A DNA stretch of 12,514 nt, from contig CALCDB010000114.1 in NCBI GenBank assembly GCA_937901395.1, positions 1-12,514 on the forward strand, written 5' to 3'. The first letter of the stretch is position 1, and every line of letters starts with the position of its first letter. The translations under genes and the position numbers were made by a program. The notes beneath the pieces are model-generated. The model ran no database searches. It had not been told where the DNA came from and saw only the letters and a program-made list of their open reading frames with translations. This DNA is from an uncultured Verrucomicrobiota bacterium. Its GTDB lineage: Bacteria; Verrucomicrobiota; Kiritimatiellia; RFP12; UBA1067. Below, one piece after another: positions 1 through 6,305 of the stretch.

Positions 1-1031
1 GAAACTTTCGTCTCCACGCCAGGCGCCATTGAAACCTTCCCTTGCGCACCAACGTGCGGATCGCAGAAATACGGCGTTATCGAATAGGCGGCTGATGTTT
101 CCGTAAGCCCATAACCAGTGATCATCTTTACGCCCAACGATGTCAAGTGCTCGTAGGTCCTGCGCGGCAATGCGGCCCCCCCGATCAATATCCACTCAAT
201 CGGCTGACCCAATGCCGCTTCGGCCGATTCGCCCTTTTGCTGAATCTTCTGCGCCAATATCTCCGCAAGCGCCGGAACCAAGAAGGCGAAGTTGACCCGA
301 AAACGCTCAAATGCATCGTAGATGCGCCGGAAATCTGGGCATACCCCCAATGCCACGCCTCTCATCAGCATCAAATAGGTTACGCATATCCCGAAGATAT
401 GGTGAAGCGGCAACAACATCAATGACCGATCGCCTACATTCATCGGCAAGCATTCTTTTGCCCACTGGCAAAATGTCTCCATCGCCGTTATGGTTAGTTC
501 AGCCCCACGTGGCTCCGAGGTCGTGCCCGATGTGAATACTATCATCGAGGTCGTATCCGTCGGTACCGAATCTAAATTCCAAATGCTGTCCTTCGGCACG
601 AATGCATTGCGAATCTTGTCCAGAAATCTCTCCGTCTTGATTGAGCCGAACCCGCCGATTACCAAGCCAGGCGTCATCGCCTTTACCGCATGCGCCTTCT
701 CATCGTGAAGCGACGAATAGATTAGCGCCGTCGCCCCAACGAACCGCAACCGCTCGGCGATCTCCTGCGCATTCAAGTTTACGTCAACCGGAACTACCGT
801 CGCCCCGGAAAAGAGAATTCCCGCGTGCGCTACTACCCATTCGTATGAATTCTCGCCTAAAAGCCCTATCTTCGCTCCAGGCGCGTGAATGCGTATTAGC
901 CGCACCACCAAGTCGATGTCATCGGTGAATTGCTTCCACGAAATCGGCAACGCCCGATCTCCACTCGTCACTAAGAATGCCGCTAAATGCGGACTCTCCT
1001 CGCGAAGTTTCTTGAATGCCTCGAAGATCAT
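1..1031 (-). CDS. AMP-binding (adenylate-forming) acyl-CoA/acyl-ACP synthetase, N-terminal part, cut by window edge
   Basis: A reading frame of 343 codons runs open off the left edge, so the C-terminus is missing. The family activates a carboxylic acid with ATP to an acyl-adenylate and passes it to CoA or an acyl carrier protein. Visible core motifs in order: the phosphate-binding loop FTSGTTSEPRG at about residues 166-176 (Arg where most members have Lys), PLHHIFG at 208-214, IGGAALP at 283-289, and the adenine-binding GYGLTETS at 306-313. The start at 1029-1031 is favoured because it gives a normal N-terminus and is preceded by GAGGT eight bases upstream, overlapping the stop of the cyclohydrolase gene; the gap is 11 bases, so the two are probably co-transcribed. 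The substrate cannot be read; fatty-acid activation is the commonest role of this shape. There is no signal peptide, so it should act in the cytoplasm or at the inner membrane face. The family call is firm, the substrate is open. Confidence 0.9.
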   Translation of the reverse strand, partial: MIFEAFKKLREESPHLAAFLVTSGDRALPISWKQFTDDIDLVVRLIRIHAPGAKIGLLGENSYEWVVAHAGILFSGATVVPVDVNLNAQEIAERLRFVGATALIYSSLHDEKAHAVKAMTPGLVIGGFGSIKTERFLDKIRNAFVPKDSIWNLDSVPTDTTSMIVFTSGTTSEPRGAELTITAMETFCQWAKECLPMNVGDRSLMLLPLHHIFGICVTYLMLMRGVALGVCPDFRRIYDAFERFRVNFAFLVPALAEILAQKIQQKGESAEAALGQPIEWILIGGAALPRRTYEHLTSLGVKMITGYGLTETSAAYSITPYFCDPHVGAQGKVSMAPGVETKV

Positions 1032-1042
1032 TACTTTCGACC

Positions 1043-1723
1043 TCAGTGCTGATTGTAGGTTTTGTCAACCTCTTCCCACGTGCGCGAAGTAAAGAACTTC
1101 GAAATCGCCGTGTCGTACTCTGCGGTATGCGTGAAGGCCTTCTTCATCAACTTGAAGCGCGTATCGAACCCCAAGGTGCCTTCGTGATCCTTCAACTCGT
1201 TGATGAGGTTGCCGTAATCAAGCGGATCCGTAACCGAAGCGACGCGCAAATAATTCTTCGCCGAAGCTCTTACCATGCAAGGCCCCCCGATATCGATGTT
1301 CGTGCGCGCCATCTCCGGCGTCACTCCCGCCTTGGCTACCGTCTCGCGAAATGGATAGAGGTTCACTACTACCATGTCAATCGGTTGCGCGGAAAGCCGC
1401 TTCAAATCGCTCTGATGCGCATCGTTGTATTTTTCCGAAAGTAACCCCAAGTAAATCTTGAAATCAAGCGTCTTTACCAAACCGCCTTGCATCTCGGGCT
1501 GTCCTGTGTAGTCCGAAACCGCGATAAGCGTGCCTTCCGCCTTGTCCCCAAGTATCTCCTTCACCTTCGCGTAAGTTCCGCCGGTTGAATAGATCTTCAC
1601 CCCGGGGCACGCCTCGACCAACGCTGGAACGAAACTCTCTAACCCGGTCTTGTCGCTTACGCTCATCAATACGTTCTTGATCTTGATGCGCTTGTCAATT
1701 TCCGTTACGATATTTAGGGACAT
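1043..1723 (-). CDS. Stand-alone IMP cyclohydrolase (PurH N-terminal, MGS-like domain only)
   Basis: This 226-aa protein matches only the N-terminal IMP cyclohydrolase domain of PurH, which closes the ring of FAICAR to give IMP, the last step of de novo purine synthesis. Visible landmarks are SVSDKTGL (21-28), the phosphate-site STGGT (46-50), VSDYTGQPEM (69-78), VKTL (83-86), VVNLYPF (119-125) and NIDIGGPCMVRASAKN (142-157). The AICAR transformylase domain, about 300 further residues in bifunctional PurH, is absent: the frame ends at a normal TGA and the next gene is unrelated. The transformylase must be encoded elsewhere. Compared with the usual GRVKTLHPKIHGG stretch, the Arg before VKTL is Leu (82) and the His after it is Asp (87), while Lys84, Tyr123, Asp144 and Lys156 are kept. 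The start is backed by AGGAG seven bases upstream. Function is inferred from family; the substitutions leave some room for a divergent activity. Confidence 0.88.
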   Translation of the reverse strand: MSLNIVTEIDKRIKIKNVLMSVSDKTGLESFVPALVEACPGVKIYSTGGTYAKVKEILGDKAEGTLIAVSDYTGQPEMQGGLVKTLDFKIYLGLLSEKYNDAHQSDLKRLSAQPIDMVVVNLYPFRETVAKAGVTPEMARTNIDIGGPCMVRASAKNYLRVASVTDPLDYGNLINELKDHEGTLGFDTRFKLMKKAFTHTAEYDTAISKFFTSRTWEEVDKTYNQH

Positions 1724-1730
1724 CTTAAAA

Positions 1731-1738
1731 CTCCTTTT
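1731..1738 (-). promoter_or_regulatory. Ribosome binding site of the IMP cyclohydrolase gene
   Basis: AAAAGGAG sits seven bases before the ATG at 1721-1723. It fixes the start and contrasts with the permease and argS genes just upstream, which lack a clear Shine-Dalgarno sequence. Confidence 0.75.
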
Positions 1739-1749
1739 GGATTGTGGAT

Positions 1750-1758
1750 ATTATATCA
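1750..1758 (-). promoter_or_regulatory. Extended -10 promoter candidate in front of the IMP cyclohydrolase gene
   Basis: Read on the minus strand, TGATATAAT is a perfect TGn-TATAAT extended -10 element. It lies in the 36-base gap between the permease stop (1760-1762) and the cyclohydrolase start (1723). A TTGACT at 1777-1782 is 21 bases from TATAAT, too far for a normal -35, so the extended -10 would have to carry recognition. Predicted initiation near 1743 leaves about 20 bases of leader containing the AAAAGGAG site. This would give the cyclohydrolase and the AMP-binding gene their own transcript besides read-through from hisG-argS. Sequence match only. Confidence 0.45.
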
Positions 1759-1759
1759 T

Positions 1760-2986
1760 TTATTCGTATCTTAGGCAGTCAATTGGATTCAGTTTTGATG
1801 CTCGATAAGCTGGATAGAATCCGAAGAACATGCCCACGATCGCCGAAAATATGAAAGCCACCAATGTGCTTCCCGTTCCGATCATAATTGGCCAATGCTG
1901 AATCTCTCCAATCGTCTTGGCCGTTATGATGCCTACCGCGATCCCAATCGCGCCTCCGACTGTGGAAAGCGATATCGCCTCAAGTATGAATTGACAAAGA
2001 ATGTTCATCGGCGTCGCCCCAATCGCCATCCTGAGACCGATCTCTCTTATGCGCTCCGTTACCGATACCAACATGATGTTCATTATCCCGATTCCGCCAA
2101 CCAACAGCGAAATCGCCGCGACTGCCGTCAACAATACCGTCATCAACGATGATACCGAACCGATCGTGGACATGATTTCGGTCGTATCTCTCGTTTCGAA
2201 ATCATCATCTTGGTAATCCGGCAGATTGTGCCGCTGCCGTAGCAAGGCCGTAATCTCGCGCTTCGCCTCTTCCAAGTCTTCCATATCGTAAAGCGAAACA
2301 TTCATCATATTGATCGCCTGAAACTTTGAGCGACTCAACACCCTACCGACCGTCGTATACGGCGCCATTACCGTATCGTCTTGATCCTGTCCGAATCCAT
2401 TCACGCCCTTTGGCGCCAAAACCCCCACGATCTTGAACGGCATCGCCCCGATTCTAAGCGTCTGCCCAACCGCCTCCTCGTCGCTGAAAAGATTGTTCTT
2501 CACCGTCGACCCAATTACGCATACTCTCGCATACGCCTTGCTCTCCTCTTCCGTGAAGAACCTTCCGTCAAGAACCTGCCAGTTTCTAATCTCCGGCATA
2601 TCGCATGATACGCCGTTTATTCGACAGTTCCAGTTCTTGTTCTGTCGTATCAGTTGCGTATTCACGTTGATCGTTGGCGATACGTACTGCACCAAATGCC
2701 CCAATTCTCGCTTAATCGCCTCGGCGTCTCCCGCGGTCATGGTCTGCCCCGCGCCCATTCCCCCGCTTACCTCGCCCGTGCGATGACGCTCCGGAAATAT
2801 CATCACGAGATTATTGCCCATCGATGATATCTCCGCTACCATCATGGCCGAGGCGCCTCGCCCGATCGCCATTACCGCGATTACCGCCGCTATGCCTACG
2901 ATGATACCAAGACACGTCAGCAAACTCCGCGTTTTGTTTCGGAGAATGGCGATGATCGCTACCTTGAATATCATCACAAGGTTCAT
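1760..2986 (-). CDS. MacB/FtsX-type ABC transporter permease
   Basis: The 408-aa product has the MacB permease layout: a first membrane helix at about residues 20-43, a large extracytoplasmic MacB-PCD domain to about 275, then three helices near 281-305, 335-360 and 370-395. The C-terminal half carries the family signature SLLVGGIGIMNIML followed by VTERIREIGLRMAIGA, which meets the ATPase, and it ends with FYPAYRASKLNPIDCLRYE. Such permeases use a cytoplasmic ATPase to drive conformational change for efflux or envelope work (MacAB, LolCDE, cell-wall hydrolase control). No ATPase or MacA-like adaptor is in the window, so substrate is unknown. I place the start at 2984-2986, where ATG shares one base with the argS stop (TAATG), suggesting translational coupling; Met at 2974 is an alternative. 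A longer frame from 3058 would overlap argS by 73 bases and add a non-hydrophobic N-terminus that I reject. Confidence 0.88.
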   Translation of the reverse strand: MNLVMIFKVAIIAILRNKTRSLLTCLGIIVGIAAVIAVMAIGRGASAMMVAEISSMGNNLVMIFPERHRTGEVSGGMGAGQTMTAGDAEAIKRELGHLVQYVSPTINVNTQLIRQNKNWNCRINGVSCDMPEIRNWQVLDGRFFTEEESKAYARVCVIGSTVKNNLFSDEEAVGQTLRIGAMPFKIVGVLAPKGVNGFGQDQDDTVMAPYTTVGRVLSRSKFQAINMMNVSLYDMEDLEEAKREITALLRQRHNLPDYQDDDFETRDTTEIMSTIGSVSSLMTVLLTAVAAISLLVGGIGIMNIMLVSVTERIREIGLRMAIGATPMNILCQFILEAISLSTVGGAIGIAVGIITAKTIGEIQHWPIMIGTGSTLVAFIFSAIVGMFFGFYPAYRASKLNPIDCLRYE

Positions 2987-4662
2987 TATATTCTTCGCGG
3001 CGTCTCGATGCCCAATAACCCAAGCCCTGTGCTCAAAACTTCTCCAAAGATCGCGCACAACCTAAGCCGCGCTACCTTGACCGCCTCCTCGCTCTTGAGT
3101 ATCGGCGAATTCTGGTAGAAGCTGGAATAAAGCTGCGCCGTCTGGAAAAGGTAATCCGCCAACACGCTCGGCTTGTACGCCTCCGCCGCCCTCGTTCCCG
3201 CACCAGGAAATTCCAACAACTGCAACGCCAACCGTTTCTCGCTGTCCGTCGCAATCGCGAACTTCGCCTCGTCGATCGCGGTGACGCCCGCCTTCTCCAT
3301 CAACGAACATACTCGCGCGTAGGCATACTGCAAATATGGCCCCGAATTGCCTTCCAATGCCAATGCCTTATCCCAATTGAAGTCAATCGCCGTCGCCGGA
3401 TCGTGGCTCAAGTCGGCGTACTTTACCGCCCCATAGCCGATCTGTTCCGCCAGATGCTCGTCGCCCCCGCGATCCTTGACGATCTCGAACGCCCTGCGCT
3501 TCGCCTCGCCCAGCAATTCCTCCAACCGAATGAGATTCCCCTCGCGCGTGGAAATCGCCTTGCCTTGATACGACATCAACCCGAATGGAACGTGCACCAG
3601 CTTCGTCGTATACCCCAACTTCGCCGCAATCGTGAAGAACTGCTTGAAATGTAGCTGTTGACGATCGTCGGTTACGTATATTATGCGCTCGGGCTCGTAC
3701 TCCGCCACGCGACTCTCCACGCAGGCCAAGTCGCTCGTCGTGTAATTATATCCGCCATCTGATTTTCTTACGATGGCGACGCCAAGTTTCTCTTCCTCGA
3801 GCTTTACCACCAACGCGCCTTCCGATTCCTCCGCGAGATTCGCCTTCAATAGCCTCTCTACTACACCCGGCATCATCGAATTGTAATACGATTCCCCGCG
3901 ATACGTATCGAACTTCACCCCGAGCTTCGCGTACATGCGCTCGAATTCGCCTATCGAAATCTCGATGAATCTCTTCCACAGCGCGAGATTCTCCGCGTCG
4001 CCCTGCTGAAGCTTCACCAATTCCGCCCTGCACTCGTCCTTCCAACGCCCGTCTTCCTCCTTCGCCTTCGCCGCCGAAAGCACGTAGCACTTCTCCAAAT
4101 TCGCCACCGTCAGATTGGCGCGCTCCTCGTCCGTCAGCAACTCCCGATATCCCTTGATCAATATCCCGAATTGCGTTCCCCAATCCCCTAAGTGATTATC
4201 CGCGATTACATCATACCCAAGCGAACGAAAGATGCGATCAATCGCGCAACCGATTACCGTCGATCGTATGTGCCCGATGTGCATCTGCTTCGCCGCGTTC
4301 GGCGAGGAATAGTCGATTACGATCCTCTTGCCCTTCCCCGTCTGCGGAATGCCGAGCTTTTCCTGCTTGCCGAACTCCTCAAGCTGCGCGTTCAGCCAAT
4401 CGGTGGAGACCGTCAGGTTTAGAAACCCGGGCCCCGCGATCTCTATCTTCGAAAATACTTTCGTGGTCGCCTCGAGCGCTTCCGCTACCTTCGCCGCCAC
4501 GTCACGCGGCTTCATGCCGAACTTCTTCGCGAGTTTCAGCGCATCATTGCATTGGTAATCGCCGAACTTCGCGTCCGTCGCCGGAACTACCCTGATAAAA
4601 TCAAAGCCCTCGCCCGGAAAAGCCCTGGCGAAGGCCTGTTTAACGATGTTACTTAAGTCCAT
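2986..4662 (-). CDS. argS: Arginyl-tRNA synthetase
   Basis: This 558-aa class I aminoacyl-tRNA synthetase charges tRNA-Arg with arginine in the cytoplasm. The N-terminal Arg-tRNA-synthetase domain (about 1-85) includes DAKFGDYQCNDALKLAKKFG. The Rossmann catalytic core follows, with the HIGH motif in MHIGHIRST (128-131 for HIGH) and DNHLGDWGTQFG at 156-167. In place of a canonical KMSKS there is ISTREGN at 370-376, which is normal for ArgRS. The C-terminal DALR anticodon-binding domain begins near GPYLQYAYARV and ends in GLGLLGIETPRRI. Length is typical. The start is 20 bases after the efp stop; the upstream sequence CAAGAAG is only a weak ribosome site. The stop overlaps the permease start by one base. 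Its place behind a bS22-like gene and efp makes a small translation gene group. Confidence 0.97.
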   Translation of the reverse strand: MDLSNIVKQAFARAFPGEGFDFIRVVPATDAKFGDYQCNDALKLAKKFGMKPRDVAAKVAEALEATTKVFSKIEIAGPGFLNLTVSTDWLNAQLEEFGKQEKLGIPQTGKGKRIVIDYSSPNAAKQMHIGHIRSTVIGCAIDRIFRSLGYDVIADNHLGDWGTQFGILIKGYRELLTDEERANLTVANLEKCYVLSAAKAKEEDGRWKDECRAELVKLQQGDAENLALWKRFIEISIGEFERMYAKLGVKFDTYRGESYYNSMMPGVVERLLKANLAEESEGALVVKLEEEKLGVAIVRKSDGGYNYTTSDLACVESRVAEYEPERIIYVTDDRQQLHFKQFFTIAAKLGYTTKLVHVPFGLMSYQGKAISTREGNLIRLEELLGEAKRRAFEIVKDRGGDEHLAEQIGYGAVKYADLSHDPATAIDFNWDKALALEGNSGPYLQYAYARVCSLMEKAGVTAIDEAKFAIATDSEKRLALQLLEFPGAGTRAAEAYKPSVLADYLFQTAQLYSSFYQNSPILKSEEAVKVARLRLCAIFGEVLSTGLGLLGIETPRRI

Positions 4663-4682
4663 CTTCTTGAACGGACCCGATG

Positions 4683-5258
4683 TTACTTCGTCGCCGTGCG
4701 GTCGTTGTATTCGCCCGACTCGGTGTTGATACGGATGATATCCCCTTCGTTGATGAAGAGTGGAACCGCCAGCTGATAACCGCCTTCGACCGTAGCCGGC
4801 TTGGTTACCTTGCCGGAAGCGGTATTGCCCTTGACGCCCGGCTCGACCTTGATTACCTTGCGCTCCACGAGCGCCGGCAAATCAACGCCGATTACCTTCT
4901 CATTGAAGAACAACGCCTTTACTTCCATCTCGTCCATGAGAAAGTACTTCTTATCCCCCATAACCTCGTAGGAAACGCGAATCTCCTCGAAGTTCTCATC
5001 GGTGAATACGAACGCCTGCCCGTCATCATACGAATAGGTTACCGACTGCTGCACGAGCTCCGGCTTCTCGAACTTGTCGCCGGAACGATAGCTCTTCGTC
5101 ATTCCTCCGCCAGTCATCATGTTGCGAAGCTTGCAATTGTAAATCGCCTGCCCCTTGCCCGGCTTCGAAAAATCAAATTCCGTTATTTCCCATGGCTCGC
5201 CGTCAATGAGCAACTTCACGCCCTTGTGCAGTTCGCCGGCTCCGATTACTTCACCCAT
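4683..5258 (-). CDS. efp: Translation elongation factor P
   Basis: The 191-aa product has the usual EF-P length and its three beta domains (about 1-65, 66-128, 129-191). EF-P binds between the ribosomal P and E sites and relieves stalling at polyproline stretches. The loop that reaches the peptidyl-transferase centre reads SKPGKGQA, with the modifiable Lys at residue 35, as in the E. coli type that is beta-lysylated. No EpmA/EpmB-type modification gene lies in this window. The C-terminus carries VPLFINEGDIIRINTESGEY, the EF-P hallmark. The start is supported by GGAGGAG seven bases upstream. The gene lies 24 bases after the bS22-like gene and 20 before argS, consistent with one transcript. A match to the YeiP/EfpL paralogue is less likely because the PGKG loop is intact. 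Confidence 0.97.
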   Translation of the reverse strand: MGEVIGAGELHKGVKLLIDGEPWEITEFDFSKPGKGQAIYNCKLRNMMTGGGMTKSYRSGDKFEKPELVQQSVTYSYDDGQAFVFTDENFEEIRVSYEVMGDKKYFLMDEMEVKALFFNEKVIGVDLPALVERKVIKVEPGVKGNTASGKVTKPATVEGGYQLAVPLFINEGDIIRINTESGEYNDRTATK

Positions 5259-5282
5259 CTCTTCTCCTCCGATTATCGGGTA

Positions 5283-5372
5283 TTACTTGTTTTTATGGCG
5301 CTGCGCCTTCATGCGCTTGTCGTATTTGTGCTTCGACATTTTTTTGCGACGTTTCTTCTTGATGGAACCCAT
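5283..5372 (-). CDS. 29-aa bS22/mS38-like (AURKAIP1/COX24 domain) small ribosomal protein
   Basis: A 29-codon gene encodes a peptide beginning MGSIKKKRRKKMSKHK and ending RHKNK, with 15 Lys/Arg out of 29. The pattern MGS-x-KKRRKKMSKHK resembles the mycobacterial 30S protein bS22 and the C-terminal domain of mitochondrial mS38 (AURKAIP1 in animals, Cox24 in yeast). In those ribosomes it is an extended basic peptide buried in small-subunit rRNA. The gene is real rather than a chance frame because ATG is preceded by AAGGAGGG, the strongest ribosome site in the window, and because it sits between hisG (25-base gap) and efp (24-base gap) on the same strand. Highly basic small peptides of this kind are often missed by automated annotation. 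The family call is from remembered sequence similarity; a ribosomal location in this organism is inferred. Confidence 0.82.
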   Translation of the reverse strand: MGSIKKKRRKKMSKHKYDKRMKAQRHKNK

Positions 5373-5380
5373 CTTTTTTC

Positions 5381-5388
5381 CCTCCTTC
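5381..5388 (-). promoter_or_regulatory. Strong Shine-Dalgarno of the 29-aa ribosomal protein gene
   Basis: On the minus strand AAGGAGGG, followed by AAAAAAG and ATG, is close to a perfect anti-16S match with good spacing. It supports translation of a gene otherwise too short to call with confidence. Confidence 0.8.
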
Positions 5389-5397
5389 TTTTAACCT

Positions 5398-6267
5398 TTA
5401 GAAGATTATCTTGTTAAGCGGCAATTCAATTATACCCGTAGCCCCCGCCTTGGTCAGCGCCGGGATGAGATCGCGCACCTTACGCTCCTCGACAACCGAT
5501 TCTACCGCGTACCATCCCTCGTCGTTGAGGCGATTCACGGTCGGCGCATGTAGCGCCGGTAATTCTTTGACGACCTTGCTCAATGCCTTCGCTGAGGCGT
5601 TGCACTTGAGCAACACCCTGCGCTGCGCCTCCAACGCGCCCGTCAACAGCATCTTCAACTGCTCCAGCTTCGTACGCTTCGCCGCGTTCTTCCAGCTCTT
5701 CTTGTTGGCGATGAGCCGCGTGGTCGAAGTCAGTATCGTATCCACGATGCGCAGATTGTTCGCCCTCAGCGAACTGCCCGTCTCCGTCAAGTCGACGATC
5801 GCGTCCACCAATTCCGGCGCCTTTACTTCCGTCGCTCCCCAGCTGAACTCCACATCCGCATTGACTTTGTTCTTCTTGAGATATCTCTTTACCAGCCCAA
5901 CCGCCTCGGTAGCGATGCGCTTGCCCCTGAGATCCTTTACCGTCTTGATCTTCGAATCGTTCGGAACCGCCAATACCCACCTTACCGGATTGCTCGTCTG
6001 CTTCGAATAGCTAAGCTCGCATACTTCCTGAACGTCGCTGCCATTCTCGTAAACCCAATCGTACCCGCAAATGCCCGCATCCAAAAGCCCCAGCTCCACA
6101 TAGCGGCTCATCTCTTGCGGACGCAACAACCTGCACTTGATTTCCTCATCGTCAATTACCGGAACGTAACTACGCGATGAGCAAGTGACGTTGAAACCCG
6201 CGCGCTTGAATAACGCGAATGTCGACTCTTGTAAACTACCCTTTGGTAAACCTAAAATTATAGCCAT
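5398..6267 (-). CDS. hisG: ATP phosphoribosyltransferase, long (HisG-L) form
   Basis: This 289-aa enzyme joins ATP and PRPP to give phosphoribosyl-ATP, the first and feedback-controlled step of histidine synthesis, in the cytoplasm. The N-terminus MAIILGLPKGSLQE is typical, and the PRPP-binding signature DAIVDLTETGSSLRANN lies at 155-171. Length and a C-terminal domain (about 213-289, containing WYAVESVVEERKVRDLI and ending LPLNKIIF) mark the long form, which carries its own ACT-like histidine-sensing domain and does not need HisZ. No other his gene is in the window, so hisG is separated from any his operon here. No Shine-Dalgarno precedes the ATG; instead a consensus promoter ends just upstream, suggesting a leaderless message. 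The next genes downstream are the bS22-like gene, efp and argS, all close and on the same strand. Confidence 0.96.
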   Translation of the reverse strand: MAIILGLPKGSLQESTFALFKRAGFNVTCSSRSYVPVIDDEEIKCRLLRPQEMSRYVELGLLDAGICGYDWVYENGSDVQEVCELSYSKQTSNPVRWVLAVPNDSKIKTVKDLRGKRIATEAVGLVKRYLKKNKVNADVEFSWGATEVKAPELVDAIVDLTETGSSLRANNLRIVDTILTSTTRLIANKKSWKNAAKRTKLEQLKMLLTGALEAQRRVLLKCNASAKALSKVVKELPALHAPTVNRLNDEGWYAVESVVEERKVRDLIPALTKAGATGIIELPLNKIIF

Positions 6268-6275
6268 AGGTGCTT

Positions 6276-6305
6276 ATTGTATCATAATTCCGTTCGCTCT
6301 GTCAA
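6276..6305 (-). promoter_or_regulatory. Sigma-70-type promoter of hisG, giving a leaderless transcript
   Basis: The minus strand has TTGACA at 6300-6305, an 18-base spacer, then TACAAT at 6276-6281. The -35 is a perfect consensus and the -10 matches at five of six positions. The -35 overlaps the TGA stop of the TPR gene (6302-6304). Start of transcription 5-9 bases after the -10 would fall at about 6267-6271, that is on or within four bases of the hisG ATG (6265-6267). This agrees with the absence of a ribosome site there. It probably drives hisG and the translation genes that follow. Confidence 0.7.

Noticed and set aside
1052..1068. TTGACA and TACAAT on the minus strand near the end of the cyclohydrolase gene.
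   Set aside because: The two hexamers are only 5 bases apart, which cannot form a promoter; they encode the last residues of the protein.
2987..3058. A 24-residue N-terminal extension of the MacB-type permease from an ATG at 3058.
   Set aside because: It would overlap the conserved C-terminus of argS by 73 bases and adds a charged, non-family N-terminus; ATG at 2986 in TAATG fits better.
5269..5279. Perfect 11-base palindrome CCGATTATCGG just before the efp ribosome site.
   Set aside because: At most a 4-base stem with a 3-base loop; too weak to call a terminator or riboregulator and likely chance.
4680..5417. A 245-codon plus-strand reading frame opposite efp and the 29-aa gene.
   Set aside because: It is antisense to efp, whose EF-P motifs are unmistakable; its own translation is Leu/Arg-rich with no recognisable domain and no ribosome site.
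5411..6010. A 199-codon plus-strand frame.
   Set aside because: It mirrors hisG, which carries the full PRPP-binding signature; the mirror frame follows from hisG codon bias.
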